Shown: positions 42,289 to 51,257 of the stretch, piece by piece | Position numbering within the stretch: position 1 is the first letter of the stretch | How the letters are laid out: each line of letters begins with the position of its first letter | Source: Qipengyuania pelagi | Lineage (GTDB): Bacteria > Pseudomonadota > Alphaproteobacteria > Sphingomonadales > Sphingomonadaceae | Length of the DNA stretch: 64,000 nucleotides | Reading direction: 5' to 3' | Assembly (NCBI RefSeq): GCF_009827295.1 | Contig: NZ_WTYD01000002.1 | Span: 310,001 to 374,000, forward strand | The notes under the pieces: model-generated | What the model was told of the DNA's origin: nothing | Database searches by the model: none | Seen by the model: only the letters and a program-made list of their open reading frames with translations | Program-made: the position numbers and the translations under genes

Positions 42289-43211
42289 TTTCGGGTTTGA
42301 GGGCGCTATTCGGCCTGTCGCTGTTCGCGCTGGCCGGATGCGTCGCCTCCGACAGCGCGCCGCCGGTTACAGGGCCGGTGACCGAGACGGTCCAGCCGGT
42401 TCGTGTTCAGCCCACACCTACGCCGACTCCCGTTCCGACGCCCGCACCCACCCCGGCCCGCGCGCCCGTATTCACTTTCGACGGTGAATTGACCCAGGGT
42501 GGCTGGATTCGCGGCACTGCCCCCGGTGGCGCGGTTTCGGCGAAACTGGACGATCAGGACCTGATCCTCGACGAGGAAGGCCGTTTCTTCGCCGCCTTCG
42601 ATCGCGATTCGAGGCCGCAGGCGCGCCTCACCGCAGTTCTGGCCGATGGGCGCGTGATCGCCAGTCCCGTCGCCGTGTCTCCGCGTGACTGGAATATCGA
42701 GCGCGTGAACGTCGCGCGCACGCCGGGCGGCGCGTCGGCGGCTTTCATGGCGCGGCGCAATCCCGAATTGGAAGCCATCTATCTCTCGCGCCAGAAACGC
42801 ACCGGCGCCCAAGGATGGCGCCAGGATTTCGTCTGGCCGGTGCGGGGGCGGATCTCGGGCCGGTTCGGATCGCAGCGCATCTATCGTGGCGAGCCGGGCA
42901 GCTACCATTCCGGTCTCGACATCGCGCAGCCGACCGGCACGCCCTTCGTCGCACCCGCCGATGGCGTGGTGGTGCTGGCGGTCGAGGATTACTCGCTCGA
43001 AGGCCAATTGCTCATCATCGACCACGGTCAGGGTCTCAACAGCGCATTCCTGCATTGTTCGCGCATTCTGGTGCGCGAGGGCGAGAAGGTGCGCCAGGGC
43101 CAGCATATCGGCGATGTCGGCGCGTCCGGGCGCGCCACTGGACCGCATCTCCATTGGGGGCTGACCTGGCACGGCGCGCGGCTCGATCCGCTGCTCTTCG
43201 TCGACCGCTAG
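42285..43211 (+). CDS. M23-family peptidase lipoprotein
   Basis: A 308-residue lipoprotein (lipobox LFALAGC, Cys near residue 18) with a Pro/Thr-rich linker (about residues 35-60), an intermediate domain and a C-terminal LytM/M23 domain. Its zinc motifs are YHSGLDIAQPTGT (HxxxD) and HLHWGLTW (HxH). It probably trims peptidoglycan cross-links or activates an amidase in the periplasm. GTG 42285 overlaps the DUF2093 stop and directly precedes the signal sequence. Confidence 0.9.
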   Translation: MISGLRALFGLSLFALAGCVASDSAPPVTGPVTETVQPVRVQPTPTPTPVPTPAPTPARAPVFTFDGELTQGGWIRGTAPGGAVSAKLDDQDLILDEEGRFFAAFDRDSRPQARLTAVLADGRVIASPVAVSPRDWNIERVNVARTPGGASAAFMARRNPELEAIYLSRQKRTGAQGWRQDFVWPVRGRISGRFGSQRIYRGEPGSYHSGLDIAQPTGTPFVAPADGVVVLAVEDYSLEGQLLIIDHGQGLNSAFLHCSRILVREGEKVRQGQHIGDVGASGRATGPHLHWGLTWHGARLDPLLFVDR

Positions 43212-43220
43212 GGACACTGT

Positions 43221-44246
43221 TTGCGCCCGCTGCGCGCCTTCCTCGCCGTGGCCGTGGCGCTCGGTCTGGCACCGGGGACGGTGTGGCGCAGCGAGGTGCG
43301 CCCGATCGATCCGGGTGCCGCCATCGTCTTCACGCCCGTCGACATCGCACCGGATGCACGGCGTCAGGGCCCGCTGCTGCTGACCGGAGCATGGGCGATG
43401 GCAAGCAGGAGCCGCAGCCTCGGCGGCTATTCGGCCTTGATCGCGCGCGGGGACAATTCCCTGCTGGCAGCCAGCGATGCAGGCGGGTTGCTGGCGATCG
43501 ATCGTCCGGGCACGCGGGCGATGGAGGCCCGCTTCCTCGCTATTACCGGCACTGCCGAGCGGGACAAGCGCGACGCGGACGCGGAGGCCTTGACCCACGA
43601 TCCTGCGAGCGGGCGGATCTGGGCGGCCTATGAAGGCAGCAATGCGATCGAGGCCCTCACGCCCGATCTGGCGCCGATCCGCCGTGTCCAGCCCGCCGCC
43701 ATGGCGAAATGGCGCTCGAACTCCGGCCCTGAATCCTTCGCGCGGCTGGCGGACGGGCGCTTCGTTGCGATCGCCGAGGTCGTGCGCCGGGGCGAGACCT
43801 ATAATCGCGGCGTCGTGTTCCCCGGCGATCCCACCACAGGCGCGAAGGGCGCGAAATTCCGCTTCGCCGCGCCCGAGGGCTTTCGTCCCGTAGACATGAC
43901 GCAAGTGCCGTCGGGCGAGGTGCTGGTCCTGCTCCGCCGGGTCGAATGGGGCCTTCCCCCGCGCTTCGTCAGCGCGATCGTGCGGCTCGATCCGGCCAGC
44001 CTTGAACCGGGCACCGTCTGGCGGCCAGAAGAGGTGCTTTCTCTGCCGCGTGGTATGCCGAACGACAATTTCGAAGGGATCGCGGCGGCCGAACTGGCGG
44101 ACGGCACAGCCATCCTCTGGCTGGTTTCGGACGACAATTTCTCCGCCTTCCAGCGTTCGCTGCTGGTTCGGCTGTTGTATTCCCCAGCGGCGCAGACACG
44201 CGAAAAGGCGCCCGGAAGCCCCGAGCGCCCTTCACGCAGTCGGTAA
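43221..44246 (+). CDS. esterase-like phytase-family secreted protein
   Basis: A 341-residue protein starting with TTG (MRPLRAFLAVAVALGLAPGT, a signal peptide). The body is a beta-propeller-like domain with DADAEALTHDPASGRIWAAYEGSNAIEAL, PESFARLADGRFVAIAE and NDNFEGIAAAEL, which fits the esterase-like activity of phytase family. It starts 9 bp after the M23 gene. Substrate unknown. The terminator of rpmB lies within its last 45 bp on the other strand. Confidence 0.82.
   Translation: MRPLRAFLAVAVALGLAPGTVWRSEVRPIDPGAAIVFTPVDIAPDARRQGPLLLTGAWAMASRSRSLGGYSALIARGDNSLLAASDAGGLLAIDRPGTRAMEARFLAITGTAERDKRDADAEALTHDPASGRIWAAYEGSNAIEALTPDLAPIRRVQPAAMAKWRSNSGPESFARLADGRFVAIAEVVRRGETYNRGVVFPGDPTTGAKGAKFRFAAPEGFRPVDMTQVPSGEVLVLLRRVEWGLPPRFVSAIVRLDPASLEPGTVWRPEEVLSLPRGMPNDNFEGIAAAELADGTAILWLVSDDNFSAFQRSLLVRLLYSPAAQTREKAPGSPERPSRSR
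44203..44231 (-). terminator. intrinsic terminator of rpmB, embedded in the opposing gene
   Basis: On the minus strand GGCGCTCGG and CCGGGCGCC (plus-strand 44221-44229 and 44207-44215) form a 9 bp stem followed by TTTT. It lies about 40 bp past the rpmB stop and inside the 3' end of the converging phytase-like gene. Confidence 0.65.
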
Positions 44247-44268
44247 AAGACAAAAAGCGAACGGCGCC

Positions 44269-44559
44269 TCAGGCGGCCGCGGCGGTCGCCTTCTTGAGCT
44301 CGCGCTTCACCTTGAGCGCGCGATCCGACAGCTTGGTGTCGCTGGTCTTCATCAGCCAGTTGTCGAGCCCGCCATTGTGCTCGACCGAGCGCAGGCCGTG
44401 GGTCGAGACGCGGAACTTGAAGCTGCGATCCAGCTTCTCGCTCATCAGCGTGACGTTCTGAAGGTTCGGCAGGAAGACCTTCTTGGTCTTGTTGTTGGCG
44501 TGGCTCACATTGTGGCCGACCTGGCGGCCCTTGCCCGTCAGTTCGCAGATGCGCGACAT
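44269..44559 (-). CDS. rpmB: 50S ribosomal protein L28
   Basis: A 96-residue L28 starting [25 protein letters not shown], the standard N-terminus, and continuing with [12 protein letters not shown] and [22 protein letters not shown]. It is a structural protein of the large subunit. Start 44559 is chosen over a position two codons upstream by family alignment. It is monocistronic and divergent from tadA. Confidence 0.96.
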   Translation of the reverse strand: MSRICELTGKGRQVGHNVSHANNKTKKVFLPNLQNVTLMSEKLDRSFKFRVSTHGLRSVEHNGGLDNWLMKTSDTKLSDRALKVKRELKKATAAAA

Positions 44560-44712
44560 GATCAAATCTCTCGTTCGAATGGATGCGTGCGGAAACTGCC
44601 CCGCAGGCGATCAAGTAACACCGGTATCCCGGAAAGCGGCGCGCATAGCCAGCGACAGGCGAATCGTCAAGCGTTTGCCGGACAGGTCCGGGCGGGCTAG
44701 GGCGGAGCCGCG

Positions 44713-45168
44713 ATGCGTGGATGGCCGACCCCCGAACCGATGGCAAGGGCCCTCACGCTCGCGCGCGAGGCGGCTGGGGCTGGCGAGGTGCCGGTCGGCG
44801 CGGTGGTGGTCCATCGCGGACAGGTGATCGGCGAAGGCCGCAATGCGCCGCGGGGGCATCACGATCCCACCGCCCACGCCGAGATCGTGGCGATCAGAGC
44901 GGCGGCGCGCGCGCTCGGCAACGAACGGCTTACGGATTGCGAATTGTGGGTCACGCTCGAGCCCTGCGCCATGTGCGCGGGCGCCATCGCCCATGCCCGC
45001 ATCGCGAAGCTCTATTACGGGGCGAGCGACCCCAAGGGCGGGGCGGTCGAACATGGGGCGCGGGTGTTCGACCAGCCGCAATGTCTGCACCGGCCGGAAA
45101 TCTATTCCGGCATGGGAGAACGCGAGGCGGGCGAGCTGTTGCGGGGGTTCTTCAAGCGGTTGCGTTGA
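44713..45168 (+). CDS. tadA: tRNA adenosine(34) deaminase TadA
   Basis: A 151-residue zinc-dependent deaminase that converts A34 to inosine in tRNA-Arg(ACG). The zinc motif is HAEIVAI (His55, Glu57) and EPCAMC (Cys85, Cys88). The N-terminal AREAAGAGEVPVGAVVVHRG and C-terminal GASDPKGGAVEHGARVF are typical. A paralogous guanine deaminase is the main alternative but fits less well. Confidence 0.93.
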   Translation: MRGWPTPEPMARALTLAREAAGAGEVPVGAVVVHRGQVIGEGRNAPRGHHDPTAHAEIVAIRAAARALGNERLTDCELWVTLEPCAMCAGAIAHARIAKLYYGASDPKGGAVEHGARVFDQPQCLHRPEIYSGMGEREAGELLRGFFKRLR

Positions 45169-45174
45169 TTTTTT

Positions 45175-45306
45175 GCGCTCACAGGGGCGCGGAGGCACAG
45201 AGACGAAGATGGCTGCGGCTTTGCCGCCTTCGATCATCAGTCTTCGCAAGCGCTCGATCGCTAATCTCGCGGGAGCCCACCCGTGCCCCTGCGCCTCTGT
45301 GAGCGC
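45175..45306. repeat. CTCACAGAGG-type inverted repeat, copy 2
   Basis: The left arm GCGCTCACAGGGGCGCGGAG (45175-45194) and right arm GCGCCTCTGTGAGCGC (45291-45306) are inverted and match the arms of the copy at 30591. It fills the entire gap between the converging tadA and RNase T2 genes and encloses about 85 bp of unrelated sequence. It may also act as a bidirectional terminator. Confidence 0.7.
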
Positions 45307-46050
45307 CTACAACCCCCGCCAAATCTTCACCGCTGCTTCGTCCTCAGGCCCGAACCGCCCCCTGTCGCAGCGCGCGGGCATGAACCGGCGGTCGTAACAG
45401 AGCCGCAATTCCTCCAGCCAGCCGCGCGCGTTCAGCTTGATGCCCACCGCGCCGGACGGCCAGCCGCGATTGGCGGCGGCGAACCAGTCGCGCACATCGC
45501 CCGCCGTCAGGTCGGGCTTGCGCGAGAGGCGGTCGAAATCGGGCCAGCGAAGCCCGTCATAGAGGATCGCGCTGACCCGGTAATAGGTGCGCGGGCTTCG
45601 GGTCATGCAGGCGCCATGCTTGGCCCATTGGCGGGCGACGAGGCGCGCGGACGGGCTGCGGCAGAGCTGGGTGGCGATCTCTGGCCCGGTCGGTCGCACC
45701 TCGGTCCCGCACCATTGCGGCCAGCCGCGCGCGCCGTTGGGCCACAGACCGTGGAGGACGAAGCCGAAACGCCCGCTGCGCCCCGAACATTGCCGCGCCT
45801 GACCCGAATCGCCATCCCGCGTGCGGCAGCATTCGGGCGACCAGCTCACGGCCAGCGTATAGCCGGTGACGGGCATCTGCCGTTCCGGTCCGTCGCGCGC
45901 GATGGTGGGCACGCTCGCCGTCCGGGGCAGCGAACACTGATAGGCCTGTGCCGATACCGGCGCGGCAAGCGCGAGCGAGGCTGTTGCAAACCCCAGAGCC
46001 AGGGCGAGGGCCCCGCGCCGCCGGATGCTATTCGTCAGCCGCCCCATCAT
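45307..46050 (-). CDS. secreted RNase T2-family ribonuclease
   Basis: A 247-residue exported ribonuclease. The signal peptide runs to about residue 36. The two catalytic segments are GFVLHGLWPNGARGWP (CAS I) and ARQWAKHGACMTR (CAS II), both with the catalytic His. YTLAVSWSPECCR also matches the family, and several Cys could form disulfides. The enzyme cleaves RNA without sequence strictness, in the periplasm or outside. It overlaps the upstream membrane-protein gene by 23 bp. Confidence 0.92.
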   Translation of the reverse strand: MMGRLTNSIRRRGALALALGFATASLALAAPVSAQAYQCSLPRTASVPTIARDGPERQMPVTGYTLAVSWSPECCRTRDGDSGQARQCSGRSGRFGFVLHGLWPNGARGWPQWCGTEVRPTGPEIATQLCRSPSARLVARQWAKHGACMTRSPRTYYRVSAILYDGLRWPDFDRLSRKPDLTAGDVRDWFAAANRGWPSGAVGIKLNARGWLEELRLCYDRRFMPARCDRGRFGPEDEAAVKIWRGL

Positions 46051-46465
46051 CGCCGCGCTTCTGCGCCAGCCAGGTGGTCGCTTCGGGCTGGAACAGGAAA
46101 TAGACCGCCGCGACCACCATAATCGAACTGATCGCCCCGAAGGCGAGGTTCAGCGCCGTCGCCTGCCCGCTCGCGATCGAAGTGCCGAACGACAGCAGGC
46201 CCCAGGCGACGAACAGCATCAGGATCCATTTGACGAAGCCGATCCGCAGGACCGAAATCAGGAACCACAGCACCACGTTGATCGCCACGCCGACCAGCAT
46301 ACTGCCGATGAGGAATCCGCTCGCCGCGCCTTCCATCCCGCTGGCGGTCAGCTCCGCACTGACACTCTCGGCAAGAGTGCCGTAATTGAGCGCGAAGCCC
46401 AGCACGCCCACGGCGATGGAGCCGAGATAAAGCCAGTCGAAATTCCTGATCTCTGCCGGTTTCAT
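46028..46465 (-). CDS. four-helix membrane protein of unknown function
   Basis: A 145-residue inner membrane protein with hydrophobic segments at about residues 8-24, 47-70, 76-98 and 108-130. It starts MKPAEIRNFDWLYLGSIAVGV and ends in a charged QKRGDDGAADE. No family is recognised with certainty. It overlaps the RNase T2 gene by 23 bp and lies 42 bp downstream of nadC on the same strand. Confidence 0.65.
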   Translation of the reverse strand: MKPAEIRNFDWLYLGSIAVGVLGFALNYGTLAESVSAELTASGMEGAASGFLIGSMLVGVAINVVLWFLISVLRIGFVKWILMLFVAWGLLSFGTSIASGQATALNLAFGAISSIMVVAAVYFLFQPEATTWLAQKRGDDGAADE

Positions 46466-46507
46466 AATGGCCTTCTCCCCCTGTCAGGCCGTAGCCATGG
46501 CGCGGTT

Positions 46508-47377
46508 TCACAGGGGCGTAAAGTCGAGACCGATATCGGCGGCGGGCGCGCTCTGGGTCAGGCGACCGACGGAGACGTAATCGACCCCCGTCGCCGCCTT
46601 GGCGCGGATCGTGTCGAGCGCGATGCCGCCGCTCGCCTCGGTGGGCACGCGGCCCGCCACCAGCGACACGGCCTCGCGCAGAGTGGGCGGCTCCATATTG
46701 TCGAGCAGCAGCCGGGTCGCACCGGCTTCCAGCGCGGGTTCGATCTGGTCGATGCGGTCGACCTCGCAGATGATCTCCGCGACTCCGGCGTCGACCGCGC
46801 GGCGCACCGCCTCGCCCACCGATCCGGCGACGAGGACGTGGTTGTCCTTGATCATCGCGGCATCCCACAGCCCCATGCGGTGGTTCGACCCGCCGCCCAT
46901 CCGCACGGCATATTTCTCGAGATGGCGCAGGCCCGGAATGGTCTTGCGAGTGTCGAGCAGGGTGCAGGCGGGATTGTCCATGGCGGCGATGTATTCAGCG
47001 ACCATGGTGGCGATGCCGGAAAGGTGTTGGACGGTGTTGAGCGCGCTGCGCTCCGCCGTCAGCATGGCGCGGGCATTGCCGGTCAGGCGCATGAGATCGG
47101 TGCCGGGTGCGATCGCGGCGCCCTCCTCGACCAGGATCGCGATCTCCATATCGGGGTCGAGCGCGCGGAAGAAGGCGGCGGCCACTGGCAGGCCCGCCAC
47201 CCGGATCGCATCGCGGCTGTCCATGACCCCGGAAAAGCGCGCATCGCCGGGAATCACGCTTTCGCTGGTGACGTCACGACCGCCTCCGGGAAGGTCATCG
47301 CCCAGATCCTCGCCAAGCGTTTCGCGCACGAAACGGTCGAGGTCGAAGCCGGGGAGAGTCCAGGCGGTGTCGGTCAT
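46508..47377 (-). CDS. nadC: nicotinate-nucleotide pyrophosphorylase
   Basis: A 289-residue quinolinate phosphoribosyltransferase of NAD synthesis. Key segments are LTAERSALNTVQHLSGIAT, LLDTRKTIPGLRHLEKYAV, GGGSNHRMGLWDAAMIKDNH and VPTEASGGIALDTIR. It uses quinolinate and PRPP. The start at 47377 overlaps the end of the AI-2E permease gene by 4 bp. nadA and nadB are not in this window. Confidence 0.95.
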   Translation of the reverse strand: MTDTAWTLPGFDLDRFVRETLGEDLGDDLPGGGRDVTSESVIPGDARFSGVMDSRDAIRVAGLPVAAAFFRALDPDMEIAILVEEGAAIAPGTDLMRLTGNARAMLTAERSALNTVQHLSGIATMVAEYIAAMDNPACTLLDTRKTIPGLRHLEKYAVRMGGGSNHRMGLWDAAMIKDNHVLVAGSVGEAVRRAVDAGVAEIICEVDRIDQIEPALEAGATRLLLDNMEPPTLREAVSLVAGRVPTEASGGIALDTIRAKAATGVDYVSVGRLTQSAPAADIGLDFTPL

Positions 47378-48483
47378 ACATCGTCTCCTTCGGGGAGCGG
47401 ATCGGGATGGTGGGCCACGCCGCGCTGCTCGCTCATGATCGCCCATCCGGTCAGGAACAGTCCGGCGAGCAGCGGGCCGACGACGATGCCGCTGAGGCCC
47501 AGCGTGGCGATGCCGCCCAAGGTCGTCACCAGCACGACCCAGTCGGGAATGCCCGTATCGCGGCCCACCAGGATCGGGCGCAGGATGTTGTCGGCCATTC
47601 CGATCACGCCGACGCCCGAACCGATCACGACCGCCGTCTGCCAGTATTCGCCGATCGCCGCGAGGTAGATCGCGACCGGGATCCATACGATCGCCGGGCC
47701 GAGCGCGGGCAGCAGCGAGAAGATCGCCATCAGCACGCCGAACAGCGCGGCGGCGGGCATTCCGACGATGGCGAAGGTGATCGCGCCGAGAGCGCCCTGG
47801 ACCAGCCCGACGACGACCGACCCCTTGATGGTGGCGCGCACCACGATCGCGAAGCGGTCTGCCAGCTCATGCGCCATTTGGGGTTCGAGCGGGAGCGCGT
47901 CGCGGATCGCGGGGCCGATGCGCTGCCCGTCGCGCAGGAGGAAGTAGAGGACGTAAAGGCCCACGCCGAGCGAGAGCACGAAGGAAAACGCGCTGCCGCC
48001 GATGGACAAGGCCGAGCGGCCCGCGATCATCAACGCTTCTTCGGTGAATTGCGACACCCGCTGTTGCAGCACGCCGAAATCGCCATACCCGGCCCTATCG
48101 ATCATGCGCTGCCAGCTTAGCGGAAGCGCATTATGCACCCGGTCGAAGGCGGCGGCGGGATCGATCTGCTGGGTCTGCAAGGCGAGATAGAGCCGGGTCG
48201 CCTGATCGACGATGATGTTTCCGATCCAGATCGCGGGTACGATCACGAGGACGGTCACGGCGAGCAGGGTCAGGATGGCGGCCCGGTTGCTGCCCCCCAG
48301 ATGCCGCTGGAACAGGGCGAACAGGGGCTGGAAGATGATCGCGGCGAGCGCGGCCCACAGGATCGCCGAGGCGAACGGCCATGCGACCCAGATCAGCCCG
48401 ACCGTGACAAGCGCCAGGAACAGGACGAACCCGCCCCGTTCGATGCGGCGCGCCCGCATTTTCCGGTCACCTTCAATCGTCAT
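47374..48483 (-). CDS. AI-2E family transporter
   Basis: A 369-residue membrane protein of the AI-2E (PerM/TqsA) family with about eight hydrophobic segments and the conserved GLVQGALGAITFAIVGMPAAALFGVLMAIFS and GMADNILRPILVGR-like NILRPILVGRDTGIP. Members export autoinducer-2 or exchange ions; the substrate here is unknown. It is translationally coupled to nadC (4 bp overlap). Confidence 0.9.
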   Translation of the reverse strand: MTIEGDRKMRARRIERGGFVLFLALVTVGLIWVAWPFASAILWAALAAIIFQPLFALFQRHLGGSNRAAILTLLAVTVLVIVPAIWIGNIIVDQATRLYLALQTQQIDPAAAFDRVHNALPLSWQRMIDRAGYGDFGVLQQRVSQFTEEALMIAGRSALSIGGSAFSFVLSLGVGLYVLYFLLRDGQRIGPAIRDALPLEPQMAHELADRFAIVVRATIKGSVVVGLVQGALGAITFAIVGMPAAALFGVLMAIFSLLPALGPAIVWIPVAIYLAAIGEYWQTAVVIGSGVGVIGMADNILRPILVGRDTGIPDWVVLVTTLGGIATLGLSGIVVGPLLAGLFLTGWAIMSEQRGVAHHPDPLPEGDDV

Positions 48484-48505
48484 GTCCGCCCCCTGCTGCC
48501 CCGGC

Positions 48506-49303
48506 TCAGTGCACGAACCGGGCGACGACGTCGCGATAGCTGCGGCTGACCTTCACCTCGGCTCCCGAATCGAGGACGAGGAAGCATTCGCCATTGGTAT
48601 GCGGCTTCACCTGCCGGACCTGATCGAGATTGACGATGGTCGAACGGTGCACGCGCTGGAACTTGCGCGGGTCGAGGCGGCGCTCGAGGTCCTTCATCGT
48701 CTCGCGCAGGATCAGCGAATTGTCGCCGGTATAGATGCACATGTAATCGCCCGCCGCCTCGATATGTTCGATCGTGCCGACCTCGACGCGGAAGATCTGC
48801 CCGCGATCCTTGACGTTGATCAGCTTCTCGTAACGGCCCGCGGCATCGCCGTCCTCGCCGGTGAATTCCTCCGCCGCCTCGGGTGCGACTTCGGAGAGGA
48901 CGTTCATCAGCTTTTCCGCCTCCTCGGACGATTTCTTCTCCGACAGGCGCACGCGCACGCGCTCGATCGTGTCGGCCAGCTTGTCCTCGTCCACCGGCTT
49001 CATCAGGTAATTCACGGCATTGGCTTCGAAGGCGCGGATGGCGTGTTCCTGATAGGCGGTGACGAAGACGAACAGAGGCGGGTCGATCTCCATCACGCCC
49101 TGGACGACCGAGAAGCCGTCAAAGCCGGGCATCTGAATGTCGAGGAAGACGAGGTCGGGCTTCTGCGTCTTGATCGCGCGGATCGCCTCGCGCCCGTTCT
49201 GGCAGGTGTCGATCACCTCGACATCGTCGAATGGTTCGAGGCGCACCTGAAGGCCCTGGATGGCGAGTTTCTCGTCGTCGACGATGAGCGTGCGGATGGT
49301 CAT
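48506..49303 (-). CDS. LytTR-family response regulator (second pair)
   Basis: A 265-residue regulator with a receiver domain (TLIVDDEKLAIQGL, phospho-acceptor in LVFLDIQMPGFDGF, Lys in LMKPVDEDK), an acidic linker (about residues 125-165) and a C-terminal LytTR domain (YMCIYTGDNSLILRETM and FQRVHRSTIVNLDQVRQVK). Its start overlaps the kinase gene stop by 4 bp. It is the second LytTR pair in the window and is more divergent from the first in the linker. Confidence 0.93.
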   Translation of the reverse strand: MTIRTLIVDDEKLAIQGLQVRLEPFDDVEVIDTCQNGREAIRAIKTQKPDLVFLDIQMPGFDGFSVVQGVMEIDPPLFVFVTAYQEHAIRAFEANAVNYLMKPVDEDKLADTIERVRVRLSEKKSSEEAEKLMNVLSEVAPEAAEEFTGEDGDAAGRYEKLINVKDRGQIFRVEVGTIEHIEAAGDYMCIYTGDNSLILRETMKDLERRLDPRKFQRVHRSTIVNLDQVRQVKPHTNGECFLVLDSGAEVKVSRSYRDVVARFVH

Positions 49304-50544
49304 GCGGGGGAGGCTTTCTCGGAAGGCAGGGCGGCAAGTCTCGAAGGCGAGACCGCTTGCCGGGCCTGGGGGGTGGAAGAGGGGGAAGCCGCCGTGTCTT
49401 CGGCGGATTCGAAGGGAATTTCGATCATGACGGCAAAGCCGCCGCTATCGGGTGAGCGGATTTCGAACCGGTGATCCTCGCCATAGGCCTGCGCCAGCCG
49501 GTCGCGGATATTGGCGAGGCCGACGCCGGTGGAGGTGGTGCGGCGCGACCGGTCGAGCATCCCTGTCGGAATGCCGCCATCCGCGCGGTCCGGATCGCCG
49601 CGCCCAGAATCGCCGCGGACATTGTGATGGATGCCGGGCCCGGTATCGGTGATGGTCACGCGCAGACGGCTGCCCACGATCTGCGCCACCACGGAGATCA
49701 TCGCGCCTTCCTCCTGCGGGGAGACGCCGTATTTGATCGCGTTTTCGACCAGCGGTTGCAGCAGCATGGAGGGGATACAGGCATCGCCCGCGCCCGGTTC
49801 CAGCCGGAACTCGGTCTGCAACCGATCCTCGAACCGCATCCGCTCGATGTCGAGATAGAGCTTCAGCATCTCCACCTCCTGTTCCACCGTCACCTTCCCT
49901 CCCGGTTCGGTGACGAGCGTGTGGCGCAGGAAGCTGGACAGGCGCGTCAGCATCGCATTGGCGGGCGCGGTCTGTTTCAACAGCACCAGCGTGCTGATCG
50001 AATTCAATGTGTTGAACAGGAAATGCGGGTTCAACTGATAGCGCAGCATCGCCAGCTGCGCGCTGGTGGCCTGCATTTCCAGCCGCTCCAAGCGGTCGGC
50101 CTGCTCCTCGATCTGAAGGAAGTAGTTGATCGCGAAATAGAGCGCCGACCATGCGCCCAGGAGCGCCAGCGGCCAGATCAGGAAGCCGATATAGAGCGCG
50201 ACGAAATCGCCATCGAAGCTCGCGCGCGTCAGGCTGGTGACCCAGGCGATGATGAAGGTGAAGATGGCGACGCCCACCAGCAGGACCAGAACGGTCGAGG
50301 CCCAGGTGACCAAAGGTCGGACCGAGATCAACCGCTGGTAGATGACCGACAGGACCAGGCTGATCGAAAAGCCCGTCACCGCCTCGATCGCGACATTGAC
50401 GAGGAAGCTCCAGTCCTGCCCGCCGACCAGGCCCGTGATCGCGCGCAGCAGGAAGGCGCCGCCCCAGCCCGCGCTCTGGAGCAACCAGAACGCGCGGTTC
50501 TTGTCCGCGAAGAACGGGGTCGGCTGGATGGGCAGGACGGCCAT
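49300..50544 (-). CDS. LytS-type sensor histidine kinase (second pair)
   Basis: A 414-residue kinase with about four transmembrane helices (residues 18-150), no recognised input domain, then a His_kinase segment with RYQLNPHFLFNTLNSISTL and an ATPase domain with MLLQPLVENAIKYGV, TDTGPGIHHN and TGVGLANIRDRL. A low-complexity insertion of about 25 residues lies in the ATP lid. It is coupled to the LytTR regulator by a 4 bp overlap. Confidence 0.92.
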   Translation of the reverse strand: MAVLPIQPTPFFADKNRAFWLLQSAGWGGAFLLRAITGLVGGQDWSFLVNVAIEAVTGFSISLVLSVIYQRLISVRPLVTWASTVLVLLVGVAIFTFIIAWVTSLTRASFDGDFVALYIGFLIWPLALLGAWSALYFAINYFLQIEEQADRLERLEMQATSAQLAMLRYQLNPHFLFNTLNSISTLVLLKQTAPANAMLTRLSSFLRHTLVTEPGGKVTVEQEVEMLKLYLDIERMRFEDRLQTEFRLEPGAGDACIPSMLLQPLVENAIKYGVSPQEEGAMISVVAQIVGSRLRVTITDTGPGIHHNVRGDSGRGDPDRADGGIPTGMLDRSRRTTSTGVGLANIRDRLAQAYGEDHRFEIRSPDSGGFAVMIEIPFESAEDTAASPSSTPQARQAVSPSRLAALPSEKASPA

Positions 50545-50627
50545 TATCCCCTCGCTTTAGACCATTTGCCGCGAGGCTGACCAGCCGCTAGACTGTCGCT
50601 TTCCAGCCGGAGCGAGGGAGAGATGCG

Positions 50628-51239
50628 ATGGATGTGAGCGAACAGGTGCCCCACGCGATGGCGGAACGGGCCAAATTCCGCGAAATGAAGGAAGGCACCA
50701 AGGAGGACTGGGCGATCATCGGCGGCGAATATCGCGCCTTCGCCAAGGGATTGCCCGACCGCGTGCTCGATCATCTGAAACTGCTCGACGGGGATTTCGG
50801 CGGGTTTCCGGTCTGCCGCCTCGAACATTCGCTCCAGACCGCGACCCGCGCCCATCGCGACGGGCGGGACGAAAGCTATGTCGTCATGGCGCTGCTGCAC
50901 GATATCGGCGATACTCTGGGAAGCTACAACCACCCCGAAGTCGCCGCCTCGATCCTCAAGCCCTTCGTCAGCGAGGAATTGCACTGGATCTGCCAGAACC
51001 ACGGCGCATTCCAGGGCTATTACTATTTCCATCATCTCGGGATGGACAAGAACGCGCGCGATGCGTTCCGCGACAATCCGCATTTCGAAGCGTGCCGCGA
51101 ATTCTGCGAGAAATACGATCAGGCGGCGTTCGATCCCGATTACGAGAGCGAGCCCCTCGAGTTCTTCGAACCGATGGTGCGCCGCGTGATGGCGAAGCCG
51201 CTGGCGTCGCTATACGCCAAGGCGATCGCGGAGGAATAA
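50628..51239 (+). CDS. HD-domain protein, resembling diiron oxygenases (PhnZ-like)
   Basis: A 203-residue protein with the HD metal set CRLEHSLQTATRA, ALLHDIGDTLG, SYNHPEVA and ICQNHGAFQGYYYFHHLGMD. The EHxLQ...HD...H...H spacing resembles the mixed-valence diiron oxygenases PhnZ/TmpB and inositol oxygenase more than phosphohydrolases. No phosphonate genes are adjacent, so the substrate is unknown. ATG 50628 has a purine-rich AGCGAGGGAGAG upstream. It converges with the M48 gene after 18 bp. Confidence 0.8.
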   Translation: MDVSEQVPHAMAERAKFREMKEGTKEDWAIIGGEYRAFAKGLPDRVLDHLKLLDGDFGGFPVCRLEHSLQTATRAHRDGRDESYVVMALLHDIGDTLGSYNHPEVAASILKPFVSEELHWICQNHGAFQGYYYFHHLGMDKNARDAFRDNPHFEACREFCEKYDQAAFDPDYESEPLEFFEPMVRRVMAKPLASLYAKAIAEE

Positions 51240-51257
51240 GCGGCCTGATCGGGCCGT

